Of a stretch of 64,000 bases of DNA, positions 1 through 11,624 are shown piece by piece. Both the position numbers and the translations under genes were made by a program. Position 1 is the first letter of the stretch. Every line of letters starts with the position of its first letter. The stretch lies in the NCBI RefSeq assembly GCF_026626745.1, contig NZ_JAPNJW010000001.1, positions 1,394,001 to 1,458,000 on the forward strand, read 5' to 3'. Under the pieces are notes generated by a model. That model saw only the letters and a list, made by a program, of their open reading frames with translations. It was not told the origin of the DNA and searched no databases. The stretch is from Nannocystis sp. RBIL2. GTDB lineage: Bacteria; Myxococcota_A; Polyangia; Nannocystales; Nannocystaceae.

Positions 1-2
1 AA

Positions 3-563
3 CTGCTCGCAGTCGGCGCCCCGCCGACGCTGGTGAGCGACGCCCAGCGGGCGATGGCCGACGAGATCGAGCACGCGCGGATCGCCTTCGCGCTGGCCAG
101 CCTGTACGAAGGGACAGGTGTCGGGCCCGGCCCGCTGCCGGTCGGCCGCCCGCACATCGCCGCCGACCTCGACGCAGTCGTCGCCGCGGTGATCGCCGAG
201 GCCTGCGTCGCCGAGACGCTCGCCGGGCTCGAGCTGCGCGAGGCCGCGGCCCAGGCCGAGGACCCGGCGCTGGCCCGCCTGCTGGCGCGGATCGCCGCCG
301 ACGAGCAACGCCACGCCGAGCTCGGCTGGCGCTTCGTGCAATGGGCCCTGAGCGAGGCCGGGGCCGACCGCGGCCGCGCCGAGGCCTGCTTCGCCGCCGC
401 CCTGGCCAGCGCAGAAGCTGCCGCGGAGGACATGTCCTCAAGACCAGGCGACCCCGAGCTCCGCAGCCACGGCGTAATCGATGCCCCGCTGCGCGCAGCC
501 GTGTGGCGCCGCGCCCTCGACGGCCTGGTCCGCCCCGCGGCCGCCCGGCTGTGCGCCGCGTGA
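3..563 (+). CDS. Ferritin-like domain protein, N-terminus outside the window
   Basis: The frame is open from the first bases, so the N-terminus is probably missing; the first in-window start is a GTG at 33. The visible protein is almost entirely helical. An acidic helix (MADEIEHARIAF) and a later helix with the motif DEQRHAEL resemble the EExxH-type metal-binding helices of ferritin-like four-helix bundles. Myxobacteria carry many such proteins of unknown role, so iron oxidation or another diiron chemistry is a guess. A 20-bp dyad repeat at 430-449 is read in frame as EDMSSRPGD, between the last two helices. The next gene on the + strand is 500 bp away, so no operon is evident downstream. Confidence 0.6.
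   Translation: MLAVGAPPTLVSDAQRAMADEIEHARIAFALASLYEGTGVGPGPLPVGRPHIAADLDAVVAAVIAEACVAETLAGLELREAAAQAEDPALARLLARIAADEQRHAELGWRFVQWALSEAGADRGRAEACFAAALASAEAAAEDMSSRPGDPELRSHGVIDAPLRAAVWRRALDGLVRPAAARLCAA
430..449. repeat. Dispersed dyad repeat inside the ferritin-like gene
   Basis: The left arm is ACATGTCC and the loop TCAA; the right arm GACCAGGC is only partly complementary. It is a degenerate member of the family typified by the array at 49231-49306. Confidence 0.45.
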
Positions 564-615
564 CCCTCGCATCGTCGCCTACACACGAGCATGGCCGCCG
601 CGCGGCCACCCCTCG

Positions 616-909
616 TCACGGCGAGAACATGCCCAACGCCACCACCCCGGCGCCTTCCCCCGGCACCCAGCCGCGGGCCAGGGCATCACGCGCGAGCGCG
701 GCGATCCGCGACGGCGCGATCGGCACGACCTCGGCGCGCCACGCATCCTCGACATGCGCCTGCACGATCGCCCCGGTGCGCGACGCGTGGGCCAGCGTCA
801 CAGTGCATTCGTCGCAGTGTTGACAATTCCGCAGCCCGCGCCGACGCACCCACCAGAGCAGCTCGTGGCCGTCCACGACGATCGCTCGACTCCCGCGCCG
901 CGCCAGCAT
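616..909 (-). CDS. Small conserved-looking hypothetical protein (97 aa)
   Basis: The protein has a plausible coding look for this genome: a hydrophobic start (AIVVDGHELLWWVRRRG), a CxxC pair in NCQHCDE, and a C-terminal segment (VPIAPSRIAALARDALARG) resembling other short myxobacterial proteins of unknown function. It ends 52 bp from the ferritin-like gene (convergent) and diverges from the gene at 1066. No clear Shine-Dalgarno precedes the ATG at 909, and the + strand here has open frames of poorer quality. I do not recognise a family. The call rests on amino-acid composition and the absence of a better frame. Confidence 0.4.
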   Translation of the reverse strand: MLARRGSRAIVVDGHELLWWVRRRGLRNCQHCDECTVTLAHASRTGAIVQAHVEDAWRAEVVPIAPSRIAALARDALARGWVPGEGAGVVALGMFSP

Positions 910-1065
910 GATTCGAAGGGTGCCGCCGCGACGGCCCGGTGGTCAAGCCGGCTGGTTCGACCCGCCAGGGCGAACGCGAACTCGCTTGGTGTTCGATCTC
1001 GAGATGCGGTCCGTCGCACCATGATCATCTGCCACGGCCCTCCTGCGTGGCATCATGCTGCGACC

Positions 1066-1590
1066 ATGAAGCGCCGCATCGACCCCAGCCAGCTGCGGGC
1101 CCACGCCCAGCGCGGCGCCCCGCGGGTGCCCGACGCCCTCGCGCGCTATCGCAGCAGTCTGCGCCGGGGCGAAGCCGGCGACGATCCGTTCCCGCGCGGC
1201 CGCTATTGTCTCGACTTCGAGCTCCCGCGCGCCAGCGATTTTTGTGAGATGCGCGTGCGGGACCTCTACCACGCCCTCATCCCCTGGCTGGCCCACGATC
1301 TCGTCGAGCGGCCGCAGCCGTGGATCGACCTCATCGCCTTGGTGGACGAGCTCGTCGAGCGTGAGGACGACTGGTACGCCTGGTCCGCGCCGTGGCCGCT
1401 GGCCGACCTGCGCCTCGTCGTCGACGAGGTCGCCGGGTTGCTCGCCGAGCAGCCCAATCCTTGCGCCCGTCAATGGCTCGGCGACATCGACTACGAGCAC
1501 CTCGGTCCCAAGTTCGCCGGCCTGCGCCAGGACCTCGCTGCCCACGCCGCTGAAATCACCGAGGTCCTCGTCAACGTCCACTGGTGGTAA
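1066..1590 (+). CDS. Hypothetical protein (174 aa)
   Basis: A soluble acidic protein without signal peptide or membrane segment. It starts at ATG 1066; the frame is open far upstream, but that part reads as arginine-rich non-coding sequence. The body has repeated Trp/Asp/Glu-rich helices (WIDLIALVDELVEREDDWYAW) and ends in NVHWW. No family was recognised. The next start in the kinase frame (1595) lies four bases after this stop, so the two could be co-transcribed. Codon usage matches the genome. Confidence 0.6.
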   Translation: MKRRIDPSQLRAHAQRGAPRVPDALARYRSSLRRGEAGDDPFPRGRYCLDFELPRASDFCEMRVRDLYHALIPWLAHDLVERPQPWIDLIALVDELVEREDDWYAWSAPWPLADLRLVVDEVAGLLAEQPNPCARQWLGDIDYEHLGPKFAGLRQDLAAHAAEITEVLVNVHWW

Positions 1591-1729
1591 TTCCATGACG
1601 CGATGCCGCGGCCTGCCCGCGGCCGCGGACCAGGCAATGACAGGACCCCGCCTGCTCGCTGAACCGCGGTGGCCAGCGCAGCACGAAGGTGCGACCATCG
1701 CCTCGGCCACGCGGGGGACGAAGCACGGC

Positions 1730-5197
<3,468 letters not shown>

Positions 5198-5330
5198 ACC
5201 TGTCCCTCGAGACATCCAGGGGCGCCCCTCGCTGGGCGTGCCGGGTGTTCACAGGCCGCAATCCTCCACCTGTCCGTCTGGACACCCTCCGACATCCCGC
5301 CGATCTTTTTGCCTGTCCCAAGAGACAGCC
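5198..5330. repeat. Three dyad repeats in the gap between kinase and membrane protein
   Basis: Separate 20-bp units lie at 5198-5217 (ACCTGTCC, loop CTCG), 5268-5287 (ACCTGTCC, loop GTCT) and 5311-5330 (GCCTGTCC, loop CAAG, right arm AGACAGCC). The first abuts the kinase stop codon. They could fold as hairpins in the transcript between two genes read in the same direction. Confidence 0.75.
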
Positions 5331-5371
5331 ACCCTCCAACCTCGCCCCGACCTGCTACCCTCCTGCTCCCC

Positions 5372-6445
5372 GTGTCGACCGCCGACGCCTCCGCGACCTC
5401 TGCCCGCGACCGGCTCGCGCGCGCCGGTCTCATCCTCGCCGCGATCGTCGCCGGCCTCGCCCTCTACGGCCTCGGCAGCGGCGGCAGCTTCTATCATCGC
5501 CTCGTCGCCGCCCCGTTCGCCCCCGCCGCGCACGCCCCCTACTACCGCGAATCGCTGCTGCACGTCGGCCTCGCCCACGCGCTCGGCCTGGCCGGCAGCC
5601 TCCTCGCCTTTCGCGTGTTTGTCCTGAGCTTCTTCTGGCTCGGCCTCGTCCGCCTCGTCACTGCGCCCCGCCTCTCGCTCTCCGACCTCGCCCTCGTCCT
5701 CGCAGTCGCGGTCACTCACCCCGCCGCGATGATCGCCCACGCCTGGACCTGCCATCCGGACGCCCTCACCTACGCCCTGACCCTCGGCCTCCTGTTCGCG
5801 CGCCGCCCCGCGTTCATCTTCCCGATCGCCGCCCTCGGCGCGTGGAACCACCTGTGGATGTGGCTCGTCGTGTGTACCAGCGCCCTCGTCCTGTGGTGGA
5901 CCTTCGCCGAGCCGCGCCTCCGGCCGCGCGCCCTCGCCCTCGTCGCCGGCCTCCTCACCGGCATCGTCACCTGCAAGCTCGCCCTCCACCTCTGCGGCAT
6001 CCACATCGCCGACGATCGCTTCGCCGCCGCGGCCGCGCACCCGCTCCCCGTCCTCCTCGGTTACTGGACCGGCCCCGGCTGGCCGCTCCTCTACACCCTC
6101 GCCTTCGCCCACCTCGTGTGGTTGCCCGCGCTGCTGCTCGGCCTGCGTCGCCTCGCCCCGCGGGCCGCCCTCGGCCTCGTCGTCACCCAGGCGCTCGCCC
6201 TGGGCGCGACCTTCTTCACCGAGGACACCACCCGCGTGTTCGCCTTCCTCGCCGGCGGCCCGCTGCTCTACGCCCTGGTGCGCGCCCTCGAGGTCCCCGC
6301 GCCGCACCGCCCCGCCGCCCTGCGCCCGCTCGTGCTCGCCGGCGTCCTCCTCACCCTCGCCGCCCCCAAGTGCTTCGCCTGGAAGGGCCACCTGCACGAC
6401 CTCGAAGCCTCCCGCGCCCACCTGCGAGCCCTCCTCTCGCGCTGA
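5372..6445 (+). CDS. Multi-pass integral membrane protein of unknown function
   Basis: About 357 aa, dominated by eight to ten hydrophobic segments, the first being LILAAIVAGLALYGLG. Conserved-looking loop motifs include HPAAMIAHAWTCHPDALTYAL and FFTEDTTRVFAFL, where Asp/Glu/Arg residues lie between helices. The layout recalls polytopic sugar-transfer or DUF-type membrane proteins, but no family can be named. The GTG at 5372 is preferred because an upstream TTG frame at 5309 would translate the dyad repeat at 5311-5330 as its N-terminus. It follows the WD40 kinase in the same direction with a gap of 174 bp that contains three dyads. Confidence 0.75.
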   Translation: MSTADASATSARDRLARAGLILAAIVAGLALYGLGSGGSFYHRLVAAPFAPAAHAPYYRESLLHVGLAHALGLAGSLLAFRVFVLSFFWLGLVRLVTAPRLSLSDLALVLAVAVTHPAAMIAHAWTCHPDALTYALTLGLLFARRPAFIFPIAALGAWNHLWMWLVVCTSALVLWWTFAEPRLRPRALALVAGLLTGIVTCKLALHLCGIHIADDRFAAAAAHPLPVLLGYWTGPGWPLLYTLAFAHLVWLPALLLGLRRLAPRAALGLVVTQALALGATFFTEDTTRVFAFLAGGPLLYALVRALEVPAPHRPAALRPLVLAGVLLTLAAPKCFAWKGHLHDLEASRAHLRALLSR

Positions 6446-6955
6446 TCCGGTGACGCTGCAGCAATTCGCCGAACGCGACAACGAGCTGACGCTCCCATGA
6501 CATGTCCCCAGGGACATGCTCTCCACGTAACCCCTGAGAGCCTCAGCACTGCCTGCATCGTCCGACCCGACGTGCTTGCGTCTCCGTCCCCGCTGTCGCG
6601 CCCCGCCAGCCCGACGACGAGCCTGTTTCCAGCTCCGCAAAATTCAGGCCCGCTCCGTCTCGATCCCGCGCCGCCTCGACGTGCTCGATTTCTCCAGCAC
6701 CTCGCCGTCCGCGACCTCACATCGCCGCTCGACCCCGCCCCGTCACCTCCGTCGCGGACATCTGTCACCGACATGTCCTTTTAGACATCTTGCTGCCCAA
6801 GCCCGCGCAGGGGCCATTAAACGCTCACACGCAGGCAGCCACGGAGGCGCGGAGCGACTCGCGCAGCGATCCCGACGACACGAATACCGCGACCGGTCCG
6901 CCGCTCTTGCCGGTCGCGGCGAGCCCGCGGCCCGGTCCTCGGCTACAAGCGAAGC
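6446..6955. other. Non-coding gap of 510 bp with two dyad repeats
   Basis: No convincing gene on either strand. It holds two members of the dispersed family: 6500-6519 (ACATGTCC, loop CCAG, GGACATGC; near perfect) and 6771-6790 (ACATGTCC, loop TTTT, AGACATCT). The second is followed by about 165 bp leading to the lipoprotein start. No clear promoter boxes were recognised. Confidence 0.6.
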
Positions 6956-8056
6956 ATGCCCCTTACCCATCGCTTCGCCCTCGTCGCGTCCCTCTGCCTC
7001 AGCCTCGCCGCCTGCACCGACCCGGGCACGACCACGGACGGCAGCTCGACCGACGCCGGGACCACGACCGCCTCGACGAGCCCCGCGACCACCGTCGACG
7101 AGCCGACCACCACGAGCGGCGTCGACACCACCGACACTGGTACCGGCACCACGGACGCCCCGACGGGCACCGACACTGCTACCACCAGCGTCGACACCAC
7201 CACCGCCGGCCAGGAGTGCCCGCCGGTAAGTGAAGCGTTCGGCCCCGCCGGCGGCGAGCTCTCGCTGTGCGGCGCCACCTTGCGGGTCCCCGCGGACGCC
7301 GTCGCCGAGGACGTGGTGTTCGGCATCGAGGTCATCGAGCCGCCCACCGCGCCGCCGTTCGAGCAGGAGTTCGCCTCGCCGGTGTTCCGCTTCACCCCCG
7401 ACGACGTCGCCTTCGCCCAGCCGGTCGAGCTGATCTTGCCGCGCCCCGCGACCGACCACCGGATCTCCCTCGCCCGTCACGTCCCGGAAGAAGACGCCTT
7501 CTGGATCGTCGAGGCCTGCGACCTCACCGACACCACCATCGCCCAGAGCTTCTTCCAGCTCGGCACCTTCGCCACCCTCCGCGGCACCTACAAGTATCCG
7601 GACAACACCTCCGGCCTCGGCGACGGCACCATCGAGCTCGAGCTCCTCGGCAACACCGCGAGCTTCCCGCTCGACATGAGCGGCTTCGGCATCTACTCCG
7701 ACGCCGAGGACGGCAGTCGCACGCTGACCGTCAAGTCCGTGCGCGAGGTCGACGGCGGCGTCGAGTCGCTGCGCATCGACTTCGGCGTCGACAGCACCGG
7801 CGACATCGCCAGCCTCGTCGCCGTCGAGTGGCTCTCCACCGTCGGCGGCGGCGGCTACACGTACATCGTCGATCTCATCGGCTCGGACGGCGTCATCACC
7901 CTCACCGACAGCGCCGACAATCACTACACCGGTGAGCTCAGCGCCATCGCCCACGGCGGCAACCCGCCCCACGACGAGCCGCTCCACGCCACCTTCGACG
8001 TGACCGTCGAGAAGTACGCCTTCCCGCCCGAGCTCAGCTGCTTCGGCGGCGATTGA
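6956..8056 (+). CDS. Secreted lipoprotein with Thr/Ser-rich linker
   Basis: 366 aa. The signal peptide ends at a lipobox (LSLAAC), giving a lipid-anchored Cys near residue 20. A Thr/Asp/Gly-rich low-complexity linker follows to about residue 85. The globular part starts GPAGGELSLCGATLRVPADAV, which resembles ZU5-like beta domains found in extracellular bacterial proteins, where AGG..., P.GAL and similar turns recur. The rest is beta-rich (GTYKYPDN, GTIELELLG). Likely an outer-membrane-anchored surface protein; function unknown. The start ATG at 6956 gives a proper signal peptide. Confidence 0.8.
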   Translation: MPLTHRFALVASLCLSLAACTDPGTTTDGSSTDAGTTTASTSPATTVDEPTTTSGVDTTDTGTGTTDAPTGTDTATTSVDTTTAGQECPPVSEAFGPAGGELSLCGATLRVPADAVAEDVVFGIEVIEPPTAPPFEQEFASPVFRFTPDDVAFAQPVELILPRPATDHRISLARHVPEEDAFWIVEACDLTDTTIAQSFFQLGTFATLRGTYKYPDNTSGLGDGTIELELLGNTASFPLDMSGFGIYSDAEDGSRTLTVKSVREVDGGVESLRIDFGVDSTGDIASLVAVEWLSTVGGGGYTYIVDLIGSDGVITLTDSADNHYTGELSAIAHGGNPPHDEPLHATFDVTVEKYAFPPELSCFGGD

Positions 8057-8202
8057 CCTCGCGTCCCGCTCGCGGGTCCGTCGCCGCGGCCGACAATCCG
8101 TCGGCCGCTGGCCTCGCCAGCGCAGCCGCGTCGAGCAAGGGCCCGACCTCGAGCTCGTCGAGGCTGCCCGCCCGCCATATCGAGCACCCGGCGCGTCGCG
8201 TC

Positions 8203-8289
8203 CTATGCGAGCACCGCTGCGCCCTCGATCATCTCGATCGTCGCCAGCATCAGCGTCGTCAGGCGCGCCGCGCGGCACGAGTGAATCAC
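8203..8289 (-). pseudogene. Possible C-terminal remnant of a TetR-family regulator
   Basis: The minus strand encodes a 28-residue stretch, HSCRAARLTTLMLATIEMIE then GAAVLA and a stop, which resembles the last helices of TetR-family regulators. Beyond the stop another frame continues with LDELEVGPLLDAA, also like a TetR tail. No start or helix-turn-helix is present in the 347-bp gap (8057-8403), so this would be a decayed fragment with a frameshift. The evidence is only a short match by eye; chance similarity in a GC-rich gap cannot be excluded. Nothing else was seen in the gap. Confidence 0.22.
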
Positions 8290-8403
8290 GGACCGCACCG
8301 AACCGCGATTCGCCGTTCATGCTCCGAGACGACGCATCAGGCCAGGGGCCTCGCTCGCCGGCCGCTTGTTGCTCCTCCGCGGGTCTGCAATACTCCCAGC
8401 GAA

Positions 8404-9669
8404 GTGAGCGTTTTCGCGGATTCACGCAAGGTGACGCACAAGGGCAGCGGCCAGACCGAAGTCGCCGCGCCGCCGGACGTGTGCAAGACCCCGACGCCAG
8501 GTGGTCCCGTCCCCGTGCCCTACGTCAACGCAGCGCAGGACAGCCAGCTCGCCGGGGGCAGCAAGCGGACGGCGATCGAGGGCAACCCGATCGCCCTCGC
8601 CAGCTCCAACCTCCGCACCAGCACGGGCGACGAACCCGGGACGGCCGGCGGCGGGCTCATGTCGAACAAGGTCAAGGGCAAGCTGACCTGGGGCAGCAGC
8701 AGCCCCGACGTGCTCGTCGAGGGCAAGGGCGTCGTCCGCTTCATGGACGTCACCCAACACAACGGCAACAGCTTCAACACCGCGTTCATCGAACAGGGCG
8801 GCACCGGCTTCGCCTACGGCGACGACTTCGAGCGCGAATGCCCCCTGTGCAAGAAGAGCCCGGAGAGCCACGCGATCAAAGAGGAGACGGCCGAAGAGAG
8901 CAGCCTCGACATCGCCCAGAAGATCCTGCGAGACCTCAAGGCGCGCGAAGACGGGTGGAAGAAGGCCAACGAGGCGGTGGCGTCGGCCACGGCGGAGCTG
9001 GAGCGCCAGCTGAAGATGAACCCGAACATGAAGCCGGCCACGATCGAAGCGCGAAAGGCCAACATCGCCGGCCTGACCCAGTCCCGCGACGCCCTCGCCT
9101 CCCACCGCCGCGATGACTCCGGTGGTTACATGTTCGGGGTGATGGTCTGCCTCACGGGCAAAAAGTTCGCGGCCGTCTCCGGCGACGAGGTGCCGGATGG
9201 CTTCAAGGCCATCGCCGCGAAACATGGCTGCACGATCGTGGCAGAAGCGGCGACGGTGGCGGACTTCCAGGCGATGAACTCGCGTCCGGACGCAGTGGCC
9301 ACGGCGTGGGGCGACGTGATGGACCGATACGAAACAGGAGTCCCGGGATACAATAATATGCCCGGTAAATGCGCGGGGGCCAAGCTGGTCGGCAAGAGCG
9401 GCCATATCGCCCGCTCGATGACCGAGATCTACTTCCCCTTCACCGGAGGCAAGAAGGCCCTGACTTTCAGCGTCATCTATCGGGGTCCCGAACAATTCGC
9501 TCCCGCCGGAGGACCGTGGACGCCACCGACAACGGAGGCAACGGCTGTGTTTATCGCGGAGCGACGCGACATGCGGCGCAGGAGCGAGCTCACCGTTCCT
9601 TCGTGCCGGGCGTGTCAGGACACGCTGTACATGGCCCGATGCGACCTCGAGGGGAAGAGCTGCGGATGA
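8404..9669 (+). CDS. DUF4150 (PAAR-like) type VI secretion effector with deaminase-like C-terminus
   Basis: 421 aa. Residues 1-135 match the DUF4150 PAAR-like domain closely: SVFADSRKVTHKGSG, PDVCKTPTPGGPVPVPY, STGDEPGT, VEGKGVVRFMD, QHN. Such domains cap the VgrG spike and carry toxins through the type VI system. A Cys pair (C146, C149) in ECPLCKK, a coiled middle and GYMFGVMVC follow. The last 100 residues have CAGAKLV (C323), GHIARSMTEIYF and VPSCRACQDTL (C401, C404), the layout of polymorphic-toxin deaminases (C-A-E ... C-x-x-C zinc site), except that the usual Glu after C-A is Gly. Activity and substrate are therefore uncertain. GTG start chosen from the domain alignment. The stop overlaps the next ATG. 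Confidence 0.85.
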   Translation: MSVFADSRKVTHKGSGQTEVAAPPDVCKTPTPGGPVPVPYVNAAQDSQLAGGSKRTAIEGNPIALASSNLRTSTGDEPGTAGGGLMSNKVKGKLTWGSSSPDVLVEGKGVVRFMDVTQHNGNSFNTAFIEQGGTGFAYGDDFERECPLCKKSPESHAIKEETAEESSLDIAQKILRDLKAREDGWKKANEAVASATAELERQLKMNPNMKPATIEARKANIAGLTQSRDALASHRRDDSGGYMFGVMVCLTGKKFAAVSGDEVPDGFKAIAAKHGCTIVAEAATVADFQAMNSRPDAVATAWGDVMDRYETGVPGYNNMPGKCAGAKLVGKSGHIARSMTEIYFPFTGGKKALTFSVIYRGPEQFAPAGGPWTPPTTEATAVFIAERRDMRRRSELTVPSCRACQDTLYMARCDLEGKSCG

Positions 9670-10451
9670 ACTGGTCCGAGATACCGGCAGCCGCGCCCGT
9701 GGCGATGACAGGGCTGCTCGCATTCATGGAACGATGGAAGCCACGGAGCACGAAGGATTTCCGGGCAGCCTCGGCTGATCAGATCCGGCTCCTCGCGGAG
9801 CGCCATGGCGGCTCGGAGGCTCTGCCTCCCGTCTATCGCGAATTCCTCGCAACCATGGGCGAAGCGATGGGCCCGTGGAGGTTGACCCGGGGGACCACCT
9901 CGATCTCGTCGCTTCTCGAAGACGCTCGGGAGACCGATCGCGAACGGGCGGATCCTTCCAGGTATCTGAAATTCGCCATTGGCGAGGACGATTACAACGG
10001 CCGTCAACCCGACGATTTCTTCGACCTCGCACGACCGACGCAGGACGGCACGGACGCGTTCGTCTTCCGCCTCCAAGAGGAACGCCTGCTACGAGGTTCC
10101 GGCGCGGAGCACCCTTTTCCAACATTTTCGGACCTGCTCAGGGCGGTCCTCGTCACCAAAGTCGCCCTCGATCTCGAGCGAGGCTCGCCGCCGTTCTTCA
10201 CCTTCGGCCGTCACCCCGATGTCATGGCCCGAACCTTCGGGCTGTTGGCCAATTTGGGATTTACGACCACCGAGCTCGCGGCGTCGACCACCACCATTCC
10301 ACTCGAAGCACGGGGACGGGGCGCCGTCGCCCTGTTGCGCAACCCAATAGACCGGGATGTCAGCCTGCGGGTACGCGCGCGGGGCGATGCCGAGGAGCGC
10401 CGGATCGTGGAGATCATCGCCGATCATCGCGCGGAGCTCATGCAAGTTTGA
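9666..10451 (+). CDS. SUKH (SMI1/KNR4)-family immunity protein
   Basis: 261 aa, with its ATG overlapping the effector stop (ATGA), so translation is coupled. The N-terminal half has the SUKH signature: LPPVYREFLATMGEAMG (from residue 53), then alternating strands ending in DAFVFRL. SUKH proteins are typical antidotes of secreted polymorphic toxins, including deaminases and nucleases, and sit directly after them. The C-terminal third (FGLLANLGFTTTELAAS) is an extra alpha/beta segment not needed for the core fold. Expected to be cytoplasmic and to protect the producer and its kin. The partner is inferred from position. Confidence 0.82.
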   Translation: MNWSEIPAAAPVAMTGLLAFMERWKPRSTKDFRAASADQIRLLAERHGGSEALPPVYREFLATMGEAMGPWRLTRGTTSISSLLEDARETDRERADPSRYLKFAIGEDDYNGRQPDDFFDLARPTQDGTDAFVFRLQEERLLRGSGAEHPFPTFSDLLRAVLVTKVALDLERGSPPFFTFGRHPDVMARTFGLLANLGFTTTELAASTTTIPLEARGRGAVALLRNPIDRDVSLRVRARGDAEERRIVEIIADHRAELMQV

Positions 10452-10583
10452 GCCCAAAATGAGTCCCCCCCCTCGACACGCCTCTTGCGCCGCCGCGGTG
10501 CTGCGAGCGGCCCAACCAGTGGATCGGCGACGAGCCCGCCGCCGCGCACCGCCACGCGAGCGAGTGAACGTACAGACTCACCG

Positions 10584-11624
10584 ATGGACAACCTCGTCAA
10601 CCTGACTCCGTTCGCGGCCGCGGCGATGCCGTCCATGGATCGGCACGGCAATGAACTGATATTGGTCGTGCTCGCCGCGCATTATCGCTTGCCGCCCGCC
10701 GGTGGGGCGACCGCTGCGCCGCTGAGCCTGTGCGAGCTGCAGGAGCCCGTCGTGGTCGCGGACGAGTATTGGGGTGACCCCGCGAGCTCGAGCCTGCGTC
10801 GGGAGGCGCAGACCGCCTATCGCAAGCCCGCAACCGACATTCAGCTGCTCGGCCACGCCTGGGCGCCACGCGGGCGGCCGGTAATCCGCGGTCACGTCGC
10901 GCTACAGGTCGGCTCCCTTCGCCACGAGGCCGTGGTGTTCGGTGAGCGCCGCTGGTCGAGGGGGCTCGGTGGTCTTCGCCCCACCAAGCCCGAACCGTTC
11001 GAGCGGATGCCGATCTGCTACGAACGGAGCTTCGGCGGAGCCTGCGGCGCCGAGGCGAAGCGGCTCGTGGAGGCGAGCGAGCGGAACCCCGTGGGGCGCG
11101 GCCTGGTCACGTCTGGGCGCGAGGCCTCGGACCAGCCGCTGCCCAACTTCGAGGATCCCCGCGCTCCGATCGACGGGCCGGACGACCTCCCTGCCCCCGT
11201 CGGTTTCGGGCCGATCGCGCGGCACTGGTCGCCGCGGCGCAAGTACGCAGGGACCTACGACGAGGCATGGGTCCGCCGACGAGCACCCCATTGGCCGGAA
11301 GATCTCGACGAGCGCTTCTTCTGCGCCGCTCCCGAGCCGTTGTGCGCCACCCCGCACCTGCGCGGCAAGGAGCTGGTGAGCGTGGAGGGGGCCCACCCCG
11401 ACGGTGACCTGTGCTTTCAGCTGCCGGCGCCGCGGATCCAGGTCAAGCTCACGCTCGGCGATCGAGTCGGCGTCGCGCACATGGTGCTCGACGGCCTCAC
11501 GATCATGCCCGACGACGAGCGCTGCACGATGATCTGGCGGGCCGCGCTACCTGTCCAAAAAGACATGGCCACCATCGAGACGATCCGCGTCCGCGAACTC
11601 GAGCCGTGGGAGAACGGCGCGTGA
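10584..11624 (+). CDS. DUF2169 type VI secretion accessory protein
   Basis: 346 aa. The start MDNLVNLTPFAAAAMPSMDR, then GNELILVVLAAHY and RKPATDIQLLGHAWAP are hallmarks of DUF2169, a family encoded beside DUF4150 effectors and VgrG and thought to act as an adaptor or chaperone loading cargo. Later parts (FERMPICYERSFGG, NPVGRG, GFGPIARHWSPRRKYAGTYDEAW) also fit. It follows the immunity gene by 132 bp; the ATG at 10584 matches the usual family start. A dyad repeat at 11549-11568 is read in frame as LPVQKDMAT near the C-terminus. Its last codon overlaps the next gene (GTGA). Confidence 0.9.
   Translation: MDNLVNLTPFAAAAMPSMDRHGNELILVVLAAHYRLPPAGGATAAPLSLCELQEPVVVADEYWGDPASSSLRREAQTAYRKPATDIQLLGHAWAPRGRPVIRGHVALQVGSLRHEAVVFGERRWSRGLGGLRPTKPEPFERMPICYERSFGGACGAEAKRLVEASERNPVGRGLVTSGREASDQPLPNFEDPRAPIDGPDDLPAPVGFGPIARHWSPRRKYAGTYDEAWVRRRAPHWPEDLDERFFCAAPEPLCATPHLRGKELVSVEGAHPDGDLCFQLPAPRIQVKLTLGDRVGVAHMVLDGLTIMPDDERCTMIWRAALPVQKDMATIETIRVRELEPWENGA
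11549..11568. repeat. Dyad repeat inside the DUF2169 gene
   Basis: ACCTGTCC, loop AAAA, AGACATGG. It encodes LPVQKDMA near the protein's end, probably a tolerant surface strand. Confidence 0.6.
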
